A DNA stretch of 11,152 nucleotides, taken from an uncultured Prevotellaceae bacterium. GTDB taxonomy: Bacteria; Bacteroidota; Bacteroidia; Bacteroidales; Bacteroidaceae. Shown here one piece after another: positions 1 through 6,379 of the stretch (its first letter is position 1; each line of letters opens with the position of its first letter). The translations under genes and the position numbers were made by a program. The notes below the pieces were generated by a model. That model did not search any database. It saw only the letters and a list, made by a program, of their open reading frames with translations, and was not told where the DNA came from. The stretch lies in the NCBI GenBank assembly GCA_946644025.1, contig CAMPCG010000065.1, positions 1-11,152 on the forward strand. Reading direction: 5' to 3'.

Positions 1-131
<131 letters not shown>

Positions 132-156
132 TTAATGAATGAAGATTTTCTCGTCT

Positions 157-174
157 GTCAATGTCTTAATTGAC
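157..174. promoter_or_regulatory. Inverted repeat at the metY transcription start, candidate operator
   Basis: GTCAAT (157-162) and ATTGAC (169-174) form a perfect 6-bp inverted repeat around a 6-base gap. It lies just downstream of the metY -7 box, at or next to the expected start site. It could be a regulator binding site, perhaps for the divergently encoded Lrp-type protein, or a small 5' hairpin. A 6-bp repeat can occur by chance, so this is tentative. Confidence 0.3.
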
Positions 175-178
175 GATG

Positions 179-210
179 CAAAGGTACGGCGTTTGGAAAT
201 ATCTGCCAAA
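179..210 (-). promoter_or_regulatory. Bacteroidota-type promoter for metY
   Basis: Read on the minus strand, TACCTTTG (186 to 179) matches the TAnnTTTG -7 consensus of Bacteroidota exactly and is followed by CA. A TTTG at 210-207 lies 20 bases upstream, the expected place of the -33 element. Transcription would begin near 172. The promoter is back to back with that of the regulator gene (215-245), leaving only four bases between the two -33 elements, so one bound protein could affect both. Confidence 0.75.
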
Positions 211-214
211 TTTC

Positions 215-245
215 TTGCGTAATTCAGAGAATATCCCTAATTTTG
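215..245 (+). promoter_or_regulatory. Bacteroidota-type promoter for the Lrp/AsnC regulator gene
   Basis: TAATTTTG (238-245) matches the TAnnTTTG -7 consensus exactly. TTG (215-217) lies 20 bases upstream as a -33 element. The leader to the ATG at 315 would be about 60 bases. Autoregulation is common for Lrp/AsnC proteins, and this site adjoins the opposing metY promoter. Confidence 0.65.
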
Positions 246-314
246 CGGCCGTAAAAGAATTATCCTCTAATTTGGGCTTTCCGGAGCCTCCCTTTCAGAA
301 TAAAACTCTGAGCT

Positions 315-782
315 ATGGCAGACGTGCTTGATGAAATAGACTTGCAGATACTGAAAACGCTGCAAAAAAACGCGAAACTGACCACCAAGGAACTGGCCGA
401 GGCGGTGCATCTGACGCCCACGCCGGTGTTTGAGCGACAGAAGCGGCTCGAGCGCCAGGGCTACATCAGGAAGTATGTGGCGGTGCTCGACCCCGAGAAG
501 CTGGGACTGGGCCTGCAGGTGTACTGCAAGGTGAAGCTCAAGCAGATTAACCGCGAGATAGCCGAGGCCTTCGCACGCCGCATCATGCGCATATCTGAGG
601 TCACGGAGTGCTACAACACCTCGGGCGCCTACGACTATCTGTTAAAGGTACGCGCACGCGACATGAAGCAATATCAGGAGTTCATACTCACCAAACTGGG
701 CGAGATAGACTCGGTGGCCTCCATAGAGAGCACCTTCGTGATGAGCGAGGTGAAGCAAAACGCTGGTATTCCACTCAATTAA
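315..782 (+). CDS. Lrp/AsnC family transcriptional regulator
   Basis: This 155-residue protein has the usual Lrp/AsnC length and architecture. Residues about 5-55 (DEIDLQILKTLQKNAKLTTK onward, then ELAEAVHLTPTPVFERQKRL) form the winged helix-turn-helix, with the typical LD..D..IL..LQ..ar.t..eLA opening. A linker strand (YIRKYVAVLDPEKLGLGL) leads to the ligand-sensing RAM domain at about 68-145, with the conserved G-AYDYLLKV segment near residues 104-112. Such proteins bind DNA as octamers or dimers and respond to amino acids. The divergent position next to metY points to control of methionine/homocysteine synthesis and probably of itself, but neither ligand nor targets can be read from sequence. 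The ATG at 315 is the natural start because the helix-turn-helix begins at once and a promoter lies 70 bases upstream. The secreted protein gene 19 bp downstream may be co-transcribed. Confidence 0.93.
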   Translation: MADVLDEIDLQILKTLQKNAKLTTKELAEAVHLTPTPVFERQKRLERQGYIRKYVAVLDPEKLGLGLQVYCKVKLKQINREIAEAFARRIMRISEVTECYNTSGAYDYLLKVRARDMKQYQEFILTKLGEIDSVASIESTFVMSEVKQNAGIPLN

Positions 783-801
783 TTATTACCCATTCCTACC
801 A

Positions 802-1332
802 ATGAAAAAACTAATTCTGACGGTAGTAGCCGCCATGATGGCTACAATGACAATTAACGCACAAGACGAGTGGCGGAACGAAATCTCCGTCGCCTACGGT
901 GCAGGTAGTAACACGGACATTGTCTCCTCCATCGGCGTGGGCATGTTCACCGGCAAGCAGACCAGCTACTGGGGCCCCATCAGTGTGGAGTATTTCCGCC
1001 ACTTCAGCTCGGGCCTGGGCATTGGCGGCGTCGCTGTCATCGGCGGATGTAAGTGGTCGGACCACGACGATGCCAAGACCACCTACTTCACCTTCATGCC
1101 TGCCGTGAAGTACAACTGGCTTGTCAAGCGCCACTTCGGCATGTATTCTAAGGCTGCCGTGGGTGTTACCATTGCCAAGGACTCTGGCGTGCATAAAAGC
1201 GATAGCCGCGCGGAGTTCAACTGGCAGGCCTCGCTCGTGGGCCTGGAGTTCGGCGGTGCCCTCCGCGGTTTCGTCGAGCTTGGCACGGGTGAGCAGGGCA
1301 TCGCTGTGGGCGGTCTGAGGTACAAGTTTTAG
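802..1332 (+). CDS. Small secreted outer-membrane beta-barrel-like protein, function unknown
   Basis: The 176-residue product starts with a clear signal peptide (MKKLILTVVAAMMATMTINA, likely cut before QDEW). The mature part consists of alternating hydrophobic and polar strands with many Gly and aromatic residues (ISVAYGAGSN, YWGPISVEYFRHF, FTFMPAVKYNWLV, FGMYSKAAVGVTI, FNWQASLVGLEFGG). It ends in a strand closing with Phe (GIAVGGLRYKF), as outer-membrane barrels do. The size would suit an eight-stranded barrel of the OMP_b-brl type. No enzyme motif is visible. It begins 19 bp after the Lrp/AsnC regulator on the same strand, with no promoter box in the gap, so read-through from the regulator promoter is likely, although a functional link is not established. 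Only a weak ribosome binding site is seen, normal for the phylum. Transcription probably stops at the hairpin at 1393-1441. Confidence 0.75.
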   Translation: MKKLILTVVAAMMATMTINAQDEWRNEISVAYGAGSNTDIVSSIGVGMFTGKQTSYWGPISVEYFRHFSSGLGIGGVAVIGGCKWSDHDDAKTTYFTFMPAVKYNWLVKRHFGMYSKAAVGVTIAKDSGVHKSDSRAEFNWQASLVGLEFGGALRGFVELGTGEQGIAVGGLRYKF

Positions 1333-1367
1333 TCCGGGGGCCTGCCCGTGTGGAGTAGTTCGCTTTT

Positions 1368-1390
1368 AGGGCTCCGATAGCTTGAGCCCT
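1368..1390 (+). repeat. Short inverted repeat next to the terminator
   Basis: AGGGCTC (1368-1374) pairs with GAGCCCT (1384-1390) across nine bases. The outer bases TTTT and CTAAA nearly extend the stem with a two-base bulge. Its right arm belongs to a 15-bp element (1382-1396) that recurs with two mismatches at 1400-1414. It may be an older partner of the large hairpin immediately to its right. Confidence 0.45.
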
Positions 1391-1392
1391 CT

Positions 1393-1441
1393 AAACAGTT
1401 TGAGCCGTCCAAACCCTGAGTTTGGACGGCTCAAACTGTTT
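1393..1441. terminator. Bidirectional hairpin terminator between convergent genes
   Basis: A perfect 22-bp inverted repeat (1393-1414 against 1420-1441) encloses the five-base loop CCTGA. The outer ends are AAACAG and CTGTTT, so each strand reads an A-run, a stem with a GC-rich core and a short T-run. It lies 60 bp after the stop of the beta-barrel gene and 19 bp after the stop of the HD-domain gene, exactly where a shared terminator for convergent units is expected. The T-run is only three bases, so it might instead serve as a stable 3' end or a dispersed repeat. Confidence 0.7.
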
Positions 1442-1460
1442 CGTGCAGCCGGGCGGCTGT

Positions 1461-1886
1461 TCATTCCGCCAGCGGGCCGATGACTTTCATGGCCGCCTCG
1501 TGTTTCGCCACCTGCCGTTGGTGGTTGCCTTTGCGGCCGCGCATCAGGTTGTGGGTCAGGTCGTTGTACTTCACCCTGATGGCCGTCTCGTTGCCCGAGG
1601 CGGCGATGCGCCCCACGTATTCGTCGTAGCTCATCGCGCCCTTGTCGTGGGTGAGCAGCCTGAGCACCTCGACGATGGACTCGTCCAAGCCCATGGCCCG
1701 CAGGTCGTCGAGCGTCAGGGTGGTGTCCTCTACCACGTCGTGCAGGAATCCCGCAATCATCTCCTCACGGTTCCTGCCTGCCAGCCCTACGGTGAGGGGG
1801 TGCAGGATGACGGGATTGCCGTCCAGGTCCTTCTGGCCCCGGTGGGCGTTGAGCGCCAGTTGCAGCGCGTCGTCTATGGTTATCAT
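1461..1886 (-). CDS. Small HD-domain phosphohydrolase, ppGpp hydrolase (Mesh1/SpoT-HD)-like
   Basis: The 141-residue protein resembles the hydrolase half of RelA/SpoT enzymes and the stand-alone small alarmone hydrolases. Matching landmarks are AHRGQKDLDGNPVILHPLTV (His15, His29), the metal-binding LHDVVEDT segment (His49, Asp50, Glu53, Asp54), a LLTHDK segment near 77-82, and KYNDLTHNL (Asp109, Asn113), equivalent to the ADK..N motif. All expected metal ligands of the family are therefore present. The family removes the 3' pyrophosphate from (p)ppGpp with Mn2+; some relatives act on other nucleotides such as NADPH. No synthetase domain is attached, and the length is slightly below the roughly 180 residues of Mesh1, the C-terminal helices being short. 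It follows the GH95 gene by 15 bp on the same strand and is probably co-transcribed. Substrate is inferred, and a general HD phosphohydrolase role remains possible. Confidence 0.82.
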   Translation of the reverse strand: MITIDDALQLALNAHRGQKDLDGNPVILHPLTVGLAGRNREEMIAGFLHDVVEDTTLTLDDLRAMGLDESIVEVLRLLTHDKGAMSYDEYVGRIAASGNETAIRVKYNDLTHNLMRGRKGNHQRQVAKHEAAMKVIGPLAE

Positions 1887-1889
1887 CTT

Positions 1890-1910
1890 GGGTGTTGGGT
1901 GTTAGGTGTT
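1890..1910 (-). repeat. Heptamer array spanning the GH95 stop codon
   Basis: Three contiguous heptamers occur on the plus strand: GGGTGTT (1890-1896), GGGTGTT (1897-1903) and AGGTGTT (1904-1910). On the coding strand these read AACACCT, AACACCC, AACACCC. The GH95 stop codon TAA (1904-1902) is made inside this array, and its last residues (PTNT) are partly repeat-encoded. The array fills the gap to the HD-domain gene. A related heptamer array lies within the GH95 frame at 2706-2740. Confidence 0.6.
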
Positions 1911-4424
1911 GGTTGGCTTCACGGTGTATGTCTTGCCCGGCGTGGTGTCCAGGTCGTACTCGTAGACCTCTGGCACCTGGGGCTTGATGATGTCGGCCTG
2001 CGGGTCGGGCTTGGCGCTGAGTGGCTGGCGTATGTCGGCCGGCGCCATGAGGCTGTTGGGACAGTCGCCCGAAGCCTTGCGTAGCCCCTTGCCCTTGAGT
2101 GGCTGGTAGGAGCGCAGGCGCAGGGTGCCGCCGATGGTCGAGCGGATGACGGCCTTGGTGAGCCGCCCCTCGTCCCAGGCCACGTCGGCGATGAAGCCAC
2201 CGCGCGAGCGCAAACCCTTGACCTCGCCCTGCTGCCAGTCGGAGGGCAGGGCGGGCACCAGGTGGAGCGCGCCGTCGTGGCTCTGCAGGAGCATCTCGCA
2301 GATGCCCGCCGCGACACCGAAGTTGCCGTCAATCTGGAACGGCGGATGGGCGTCGAACAGGTTGGGATAGGTGCGTCCGGAGGGATATTCGCGTGCCTGA
2401 GCGTCGCTGGGCAGCAGGTGGAGCATGTTCTTGATAATCTGGAAGGCGTGGTCGCCGTCGAGCATACGGGCCCAGAAGTTGGTCTTCCAGCCCAGGCTCC
2501 AGCCCGTGGCCATGTCGCCGCGCTGGTGCAGCGTGTTGGCACAGGCGGCGAAGAGCTCGGGATGGCGGAAGGGCGAAATCTGGTTCGACGGGTAGAGTCC
2601 GTAGAGGTGGGAGATGTGGCGGTGCTCGTCCTTAGGGTCGTCGGCGTCGATGAGCCACTCCTGCAGCTGGCCGTAGCGTCCTGTCTGCATGGGCGGCAGC
2701 TTCTGGAGTGATGAGTGATAAGCGTTGAGTGATGAGTCGTCCTTGCCCAGCACCTTGCCGGCCTGTAGCGTCTGCGAGAGCACGTCGAAGGCAATCTGGT
2801 TGTCCATCGTCGACCCGGCGCAGACGTTCGTGCCCTTGCCGCGCGGGCCGTGCTCGGGCGACACCGTGGGCACGGTCATCAGCCATCCGGCGGCCCCCTT
2901 CACCTCGCCGTCGGCAGGATACTCCTGCATGTAGTCGAGCAGGAAGTCGGCGGCTCCCTTCATCACGGGGTAGTACTTAGCCAGGAACTGCCTGTCGCCG
3001 GTGTAGAGGTAGTGCTGCCAGATGTGGGTGGTCAGCCAGGCGCCGCCCGTGGGGAACATTCCCCAGGGTGTGCCGTCTACGGGGCCTGCTATGCGCCACA
3101 GGTCGGTGTTGTGGTGGGCCACCCAGCCGCCGCAGCCATACATCACCCTGGCGGTCTCGGCGCCCGTCTCGCTCAGGTCACGAATCATGGAGAACAGCGG
3201 CTGCTGCGTCTCGGCGAGATTGCCCACCAGGGCGGGCCAGTAGTTCATCTCGGCGTTGATGTTGATGGTGTACTTCGAGTCCCAGGGGGCGTTCATCTTG
3301 TCGTTCCACACGCCCTGGAGGTTGGCAGGCTGGCCGCCGGGCTGGCTCGACGCGATGAGCAGGTAGCGGCCGTACTGCATCATCAGGGACACCATGTCGA
3401 GGTCGGTGGGAGCATCGGCAAAGGCCGTAAGGCGCTGGTCAGTGGGCAGGGCTGAGGCCTCGTTCTTCGGCAACACCAGCGACACACGGTCGTACTGCTC
3501 TTTATATTTTTTTACATGGTCGGCCAGCAGTTGCTTGTAGGGTTTTCCCTTGACGGCCGAAAGCGTCTGGTTGTTCTTCTTCACCGGACTGCCGCTGACA
3601 TCCTTGTAGTTAACGAAGTTGGTGGCGGCGGCGATAAAAAGTGTTGCAGTGGTGGCGTTGGCCACTTTTATCTTGTCAACGCCACGCTCTACCTTGCCGT
3701 CGGCCTCCACCAGGATGCGGCACTCAGCTGTCAGACCAGCCTTGATGCCTTCCTGCTCCACACCGTCGACAACGGCGGCCAGTTCGTTGACTTTCCCGTT
3801 GATTCCCTCATGCTCCGAGACGGTGAAGACTTTCGACTGCAGCTGGGTCGTAAAGTTAATGTCGAACGACAGTGCGCCCTTCTTGCCAGCCTTCAGCTGT
3901 ACGACAATCACATTATCGGCCAATGAGGCGAAGACCGTACGCTCGTATTTCACGCCCTTATATATATAAGATGTGGTGGCGGTGGCATCGCCCAGGTTCA
4001 GCGTCCGGCGGTATTTGTCCACGTCCGTGTGGCCCAGCTTCAGCTTCAGGCTGCCCAGCGGCAGGAAGCGCATGCCGTGAGGGCCCTTGACGAAGTGCTG
4101 GTCCAGCAGCTTCGCGGCCTCGCCCTCCTTGCCCTGGAAGATGAGGCGGCGCACCTCGGGCAGGTAGCGCTCAGACTCGGTGCTGTTGTTCGAGTGGGGG
4201 CTGCCGCTCCAGAAGGTCTCTTCGTTGAGCTGTATCTCCTCCACGTCGGTGCCGCCATAGACCATGGCGCCCAGGTGGCTGTTGCCGATGGGCAGTGCCT
4301 CGAGCCAGTGGCTGGCAGGGCGTTCGTACCACAGGACGTGCTGCTGTGCCGGGGCTGACTGCCAGAGCATGGCGGCCAGCACGACCAGGAGCACGCCTTT
4401 CGCTGTTGTCGGGATTGTCTTCAT
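1902..4424 (-). CDS. GH95 family alpha-L-fucosidase / alpha-L-galactosidase, secreted
   Basis: The 840-residue enzyme begins MKTIPTTAKGVLLVVLAAML with a signal peptide ending near SAPAQ. An in-frame TTG further upstream (4457) lies inside the promoter box, so ATG 4424 is the start. The family layout is intact: an N-terminal beta domain (about 28-290; LWYERPASHWLEALPIGNSH), an (alpha/alpha)6 catalytic barrel (about 300-700) and a C-terminal beta domain. Expected catalytic residues are present: Asn388 and Asn390 in YTININAEMNYWP, the acid Glu524 in VSPEHGP, and Asp699 in QIDGNFG, along with HHNTDLWRIAGP and HRHISHLYGLYP. GH95 enzymes invert and release terminal alpha-1,2-linked L-fucose or L-galactose from plant or host glycans, in the periplasm or at the cell surface. 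Thr386, two residues before the first Asn, may favour L-galactose; this rests on recalled literature. It is the first gene of a unit with the HD-domain gene. Residues 562-574 are encoded by a heptamer repeat. Confidence 0.93.
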   Translation of the reverse strand: MKTIPTTAKGVLLVVLAAMLWQSAPAQQHVLWYERPASHWLEALPIGNSHLGAMVYGGTDVEEIQLNEETFWSGSPHSNNSTESERYLPEVRRLIFQGKEGEAAKLLDQHFVKGPHGMRFLPLGSLKLKLGHTDVDKYRRTLNLGDATATTSYIYKGVKYERTVFASLADNVIVVQLKAGKKGALSFDINFTTQLQSKVFTVSEHEGINGKVNELAAVVDGVEQEGIKAGLTAECRILVEADGKVERGVDKIKVANATTATLFIAAATNFVNYKDVSGSPVKKNNQTLSAVKGKPYKQLLADHVKKYKEQYDRVSLVLPKNEASALPTDQRLTAFADAPTDLDMVSLMMQYGRYLLIASSQPGGQPANLQGVWNDKMNAPWDSKYTININAEMNYWPALVGNLAETQQPLFSMIRDLSETGAETARVMYGCGGWVAHHNTDLWRIAGPVDGTPWGMFPTGGAWLTTHIWQHYLYTGDRQFLAKYYPVMKGAADFLLDYMQEYPADGEVKGAAGWLMTVPTVSPEHGPRGKGTNVCAGSTMDNQIAFDVLSQTLQAGKVLGKDDSSLNAYHSSLQKLPPMQTGRYGQLQEWLIDADDPKDEHRHISHLYGLYPSNQISPFRHPELFAACANTLHQRGDMATGWSLGWKTNFWARMLDGDHAFQIIKNMLHLLPSDAQAREYPSGRTYPNLFDAHPPFQIDGNFGVAAGICEMLLQSHDGALHLVPALPSDWQQGEVKGLRSRGGFIADVAWDEGRLTKAVIRSTIGGTLRLRSYQPLKGKGLRKASGDCPNSLMAPADIRQPLSAKPDPQADIIKPQVPEVYEYDLDTTPGKTYTVKPTNT
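2706..2740 (-). repeat. Heptamer-phased repeat inside the GH95 reading frame
   Basis: Five consecutive 7-base blocks run GAGTGAT, GAGTGAT, AAGCGTT, GAGTGAT, GAGTCGT on the plus strand, that is ATCACTC-type units on the coding strand. They encode residues 562-574 (DDSSLNAYHSSLQ), a surface-helix stretch just before the conserved LPPMQTGRYGQLQEW region. The reading frame is kept. The unit resembles the AACACCC unit at 1890-1910 (shared pattern A-A/T-CAC-C/T-C). Confidence 0.55.
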
Positions 4425-4454
4425 GATTGTATCGGGTTTTAGACTTTGACGATG

Positions 4455-4462
4455 CAAAGATA
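4455..4462 (-). promoter_or_regulatory. -7 promoter box for the GH95 unit
   Basis: On the minus strand TATCTTTG (4462 to 4455), followed by CA, matches TAnnTTTG exactly. The start site would be near 4448, leaving a leader of about 24 bases to ATG 4424. No good -33 TTTG is visible about 20 bases upstream, so the promoter may need an activator. It shows that GH95 has its own transcript rather than relying on the esterase unit, which ends in a hairpin at 4572-4610. Confidence 0.65.
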
Positions 4463-4571
4463 ATGTTTTTTGCTGAATTACTATGCTGTTCGTTCCACTT
4501 TTACACTTTTTAGCTTACCGCGGTGGCTGGCCGGCGGCCTGGCGGGGCTCGCGTTCAGGCGTTCAAAAGCA

Positions 4572-4610
4572 GCTGCCGGCGACACCCCCTTGAGAGATGT
4601 CGCCGGCAGC
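4572..4610 (-). terminator. GC-rich hairpin terminator after the esterase gene
   Basis: GCTGCCGGCGACA (4572-4584) and TGTCGCCGGCAGC (4598-4610) form a perfect 13-bp stem with a 13-base loop. On the minus strand the stem is followed by TTTTG (4568-4565 carry the T-run). It starts 14 bp after the esterase stop codon, so it is a good intrinsic terminator for the GH5-GH43/esterase unit. Confidence 0.75.
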
Positions 4611-4624
4611 GTCTGTGGGAAGGA

Positions 4625-6379
4625 TTAGCGGACGACGAGCTTACCGTTTCTGATGAAGAGGCCCTTGCCCGGCTGGCGGCCTGACAACGGGCGGCCCTGG
4701 AGGTCGTAACACTTGGCGTCGGCCGTCGTGCTGTCGGCCTGCAGATGGTCAATTCCTACGACCACGCCCTGATAGCCTATGGCGGCCTGGCCCACGACGA
4801 GGTCGGCCCAGGGCGCGTCGGCGGTGTAGAAGGTTATCTGGTAGGTGCCGGTCTCGGTAATGTCGAAGTTGAATCGGCCCAGCGTGGCGCCGGTGAAGGA
4901 GTTGGAGGCATCGTTGCCGATGTTCACCGTGGGCGTGACGGTCTCCTCATAGACGACCGTGCCGTCGGTCTTCTCGATGGCGATGGTCACGGGCGAGAAG
5001 GTCTCGATGTTCCAGTTGGCCAGTCGGTGGAGCAGCTGGTAGTTGCCCTCGTGGAGCGTCAGCTTCACCGATGTCTCGGGGGCGGCAAAGCGGGCATAGC
5101 CCTTGCCGGGCTGGCCGTCGACGTTGCGCGCGTAGAGTCCCCACTCGAAGACGTCGTGCTGCTCGCCGGTGAAGTGGAACACGCGGCAGCCCGACGAGTA
5201 GCCGGCGCTGTAGCCGATGCGCTGCTCCTTGCCGTCGCTGGTGGTCCATCCCTCGGGCACACTGCCCTCGGTGTCGAACAGCTTGGAGAAGACGTAGTTA
5301 CCCGTCTGCTCGACGACGCTCACCGTGCGCACGGCCTCGGTGGAGCGGTTGTCGTCGTCGGTGACCACGACGCGCAGCTTGTGGGTGCCGCGGCCGAGGG
5401 GCTGAAGGTCGAAGGCGACGCTCTCAAGGTCGGTGGTACGCTCGTCTAAGAGCGTTGTGCCGTTGTAGAGTGCCACGCGTGTCACCTTGCCGTCGGGGTC
5501 GCTGCAGGTGGCCTCGATGTGGATGGGGTCTGACTGTGCTGTTCCGCCGAGCGCCACGAAGGTGAGGTTGCTGGCGGGCGAGGTAATCTTCACCGACGGG
5601 TCTTTCAAGTCGAGGGAGTATCGCTTGCAGAAGTTCCATATCTCCTTGCCCGTGTACACCTGCGGCTCCTTGCATATCCAGTGGCCTTTGTCCTTAAGCT
5701 CCAGGAGCCTCACCTCCACGCCGTTGTCGCCCGGTCCCCAGATGTGGAGCTTGGCCCCGCCGAAGCCGTTGTAGCTGTTGATGACCCTGTCTTGCTTCGG
5801 ACAGTTGTTGTGCTGAATCCAGGGGTTGAGGGCAGGCTGCACGCCGCCGAAGTTGTCGGCCGTTCCCTGAATGTGGAGCAGGGGGATGGGTCGCAGGCCG
5901 GCCTTTGGCGTCACCACCGACGGACCGCTGCACGAGACGAAGGCGGCAATCTGGTCGCTCATCTTGTTGATGGCGTTGTAGGTCAGCATACCGCCCATGG
6001 AGAAGCCGCCCAGGTAGACACGGTTACGGTCTATCTTGTGCTGCGTGGCCATCTTGTCGATGATGGCCTTGATGAAGTTGATGTCGCGGTCGCCGCCGAT
6101 GTCCCACGCCCGGTCGATGCCGTTGGGGAAGACGCAGACGAACTTGGCGGTGTCGCAGACGGCCTCCATGCTCACGTTGTCGTTCTTGAACTCGCTGTTC
6201 TGCATCCAGCCGGCATCTTGGTTGTAGCCATGGCAGAAGATGAGCAGCGGACGGTTCTCGCCCAGGTTCTTCGGCACGATGACGTTGTAGCTGCGCGACA
6301 TGCCGCCTACGGTGATGTTGTCTGCCCCGGCGGGCAGCAGTCCTGCCAGGAGCAGGAGAATGGTAAAGAGCTTTTTCAT
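4625..6379 (-). CDS. Secreted CE1-type carbohydrate (acetyl/feruloyl) esterase with Ig-like and C-terminal modules
   Basis: The 584-residue protein has a signal peptide (MKKLFTILLLLAGLLPAGAD). The alpha/beta-hydrolase domain (about 22-255) resembles LpqC/feruloyl and acetylxylan esterases: oxyanion segment IFCHGYNQD (His50-Gly51), nucleophile Ser127 in GGFSMGG, Asp175 in GTADNFG and His233 in KGHWICK make a full triad. An Ig-like domain follows (about 262-357, PSVKITSPAS...DPDGKVTRVALYNG), then an unclassified beta-rich module (about 362-535) rich in Trp and Tyr, possibly carbohydrate-binding. The end (CYDLQGRPLSGRQPGKGLFI to LVVR) is the YDLQGR-type tail frequent in secreted Prevotella proteins and is probably a secretion or anchoring signal. 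Start ATG 6379 overlaps the stop of the GH5-GH43 gene as ATGA, implying translational coupling and joint work on one polysaccharide. Acetyl versus feruloyl specificity cannot be told from sequence. Confidence 0.88.
   Translation of the reverse strand: MKKLFTILLLLAGLLPAGADNITVGGMSRSYNVIVPKNLGENRPLLIFCHGYNQDAGWMQNSEFKNDNVSMEAVCDTAKFVCVFPNGIDRAWDIGGDRDINFIKAIIDKMATQHKIDRNRVYLGGFSMGGMLTYNAINKMSDQIAAFVSCSGPSVVTPKAGLRPIPLLHIQGTADNFGGVQPALNPWIQHNNCPKQDRVINSYNGFGGAKLHIWGPGDNGVEVRLLELKDKGHWICKEPQVYTGKEIWNFCKRYSLDLKDPSVKITSPASNLTFVALGGTAQSDPIHIEATCSDPDGKVTRVALYNGTTLLDERTTDLESVAFDLQPLGRGTHKLRVVVTDDDNRSTEAVRTVSVVEQTGNYVFSKLFDTEGSVPEGWTTSDGKEQRIGYSAGYSSGCRVFHFTGEQHDVFEWGLYARNVDGQPGKGYARFAAPETSVKLTLHEGNYQLLHRLANWNIETFSPVTIAIEKTDGTVVYEETVTPTVNIGNDASNSFTGATLGRFNFDITETGTYQITFYTADAPWADLVVGQAAIGYQGVVVGIDHLQADSTTADAKCYDLQGRPLSGRQPGKGLFIRNGKLVVR

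Noticed and set aside
1422..2084. 220-residue plus-strand open frame opposite the HD-domain gene
   Set aside because: The minus-strand frame carries complete HD motifs; this one is a compositional shadow starting inside the terminator hairpin.
4425..4457. Extended GH95 start at the upstream TTG (4457)
   Set aside because: That TTG is part of the TATCTTTG promoter box, hence upstream of the transcript start, and the signal peptide begins at ATG 4424.
4496..4510. CACTTTTACACTTTTT repeat upstream of the GH95 promoter
   Set aside because: Two short A/T-rich copies with an 8-base period could arise by chance; a link to the heptamer arrays is too weak to claim.
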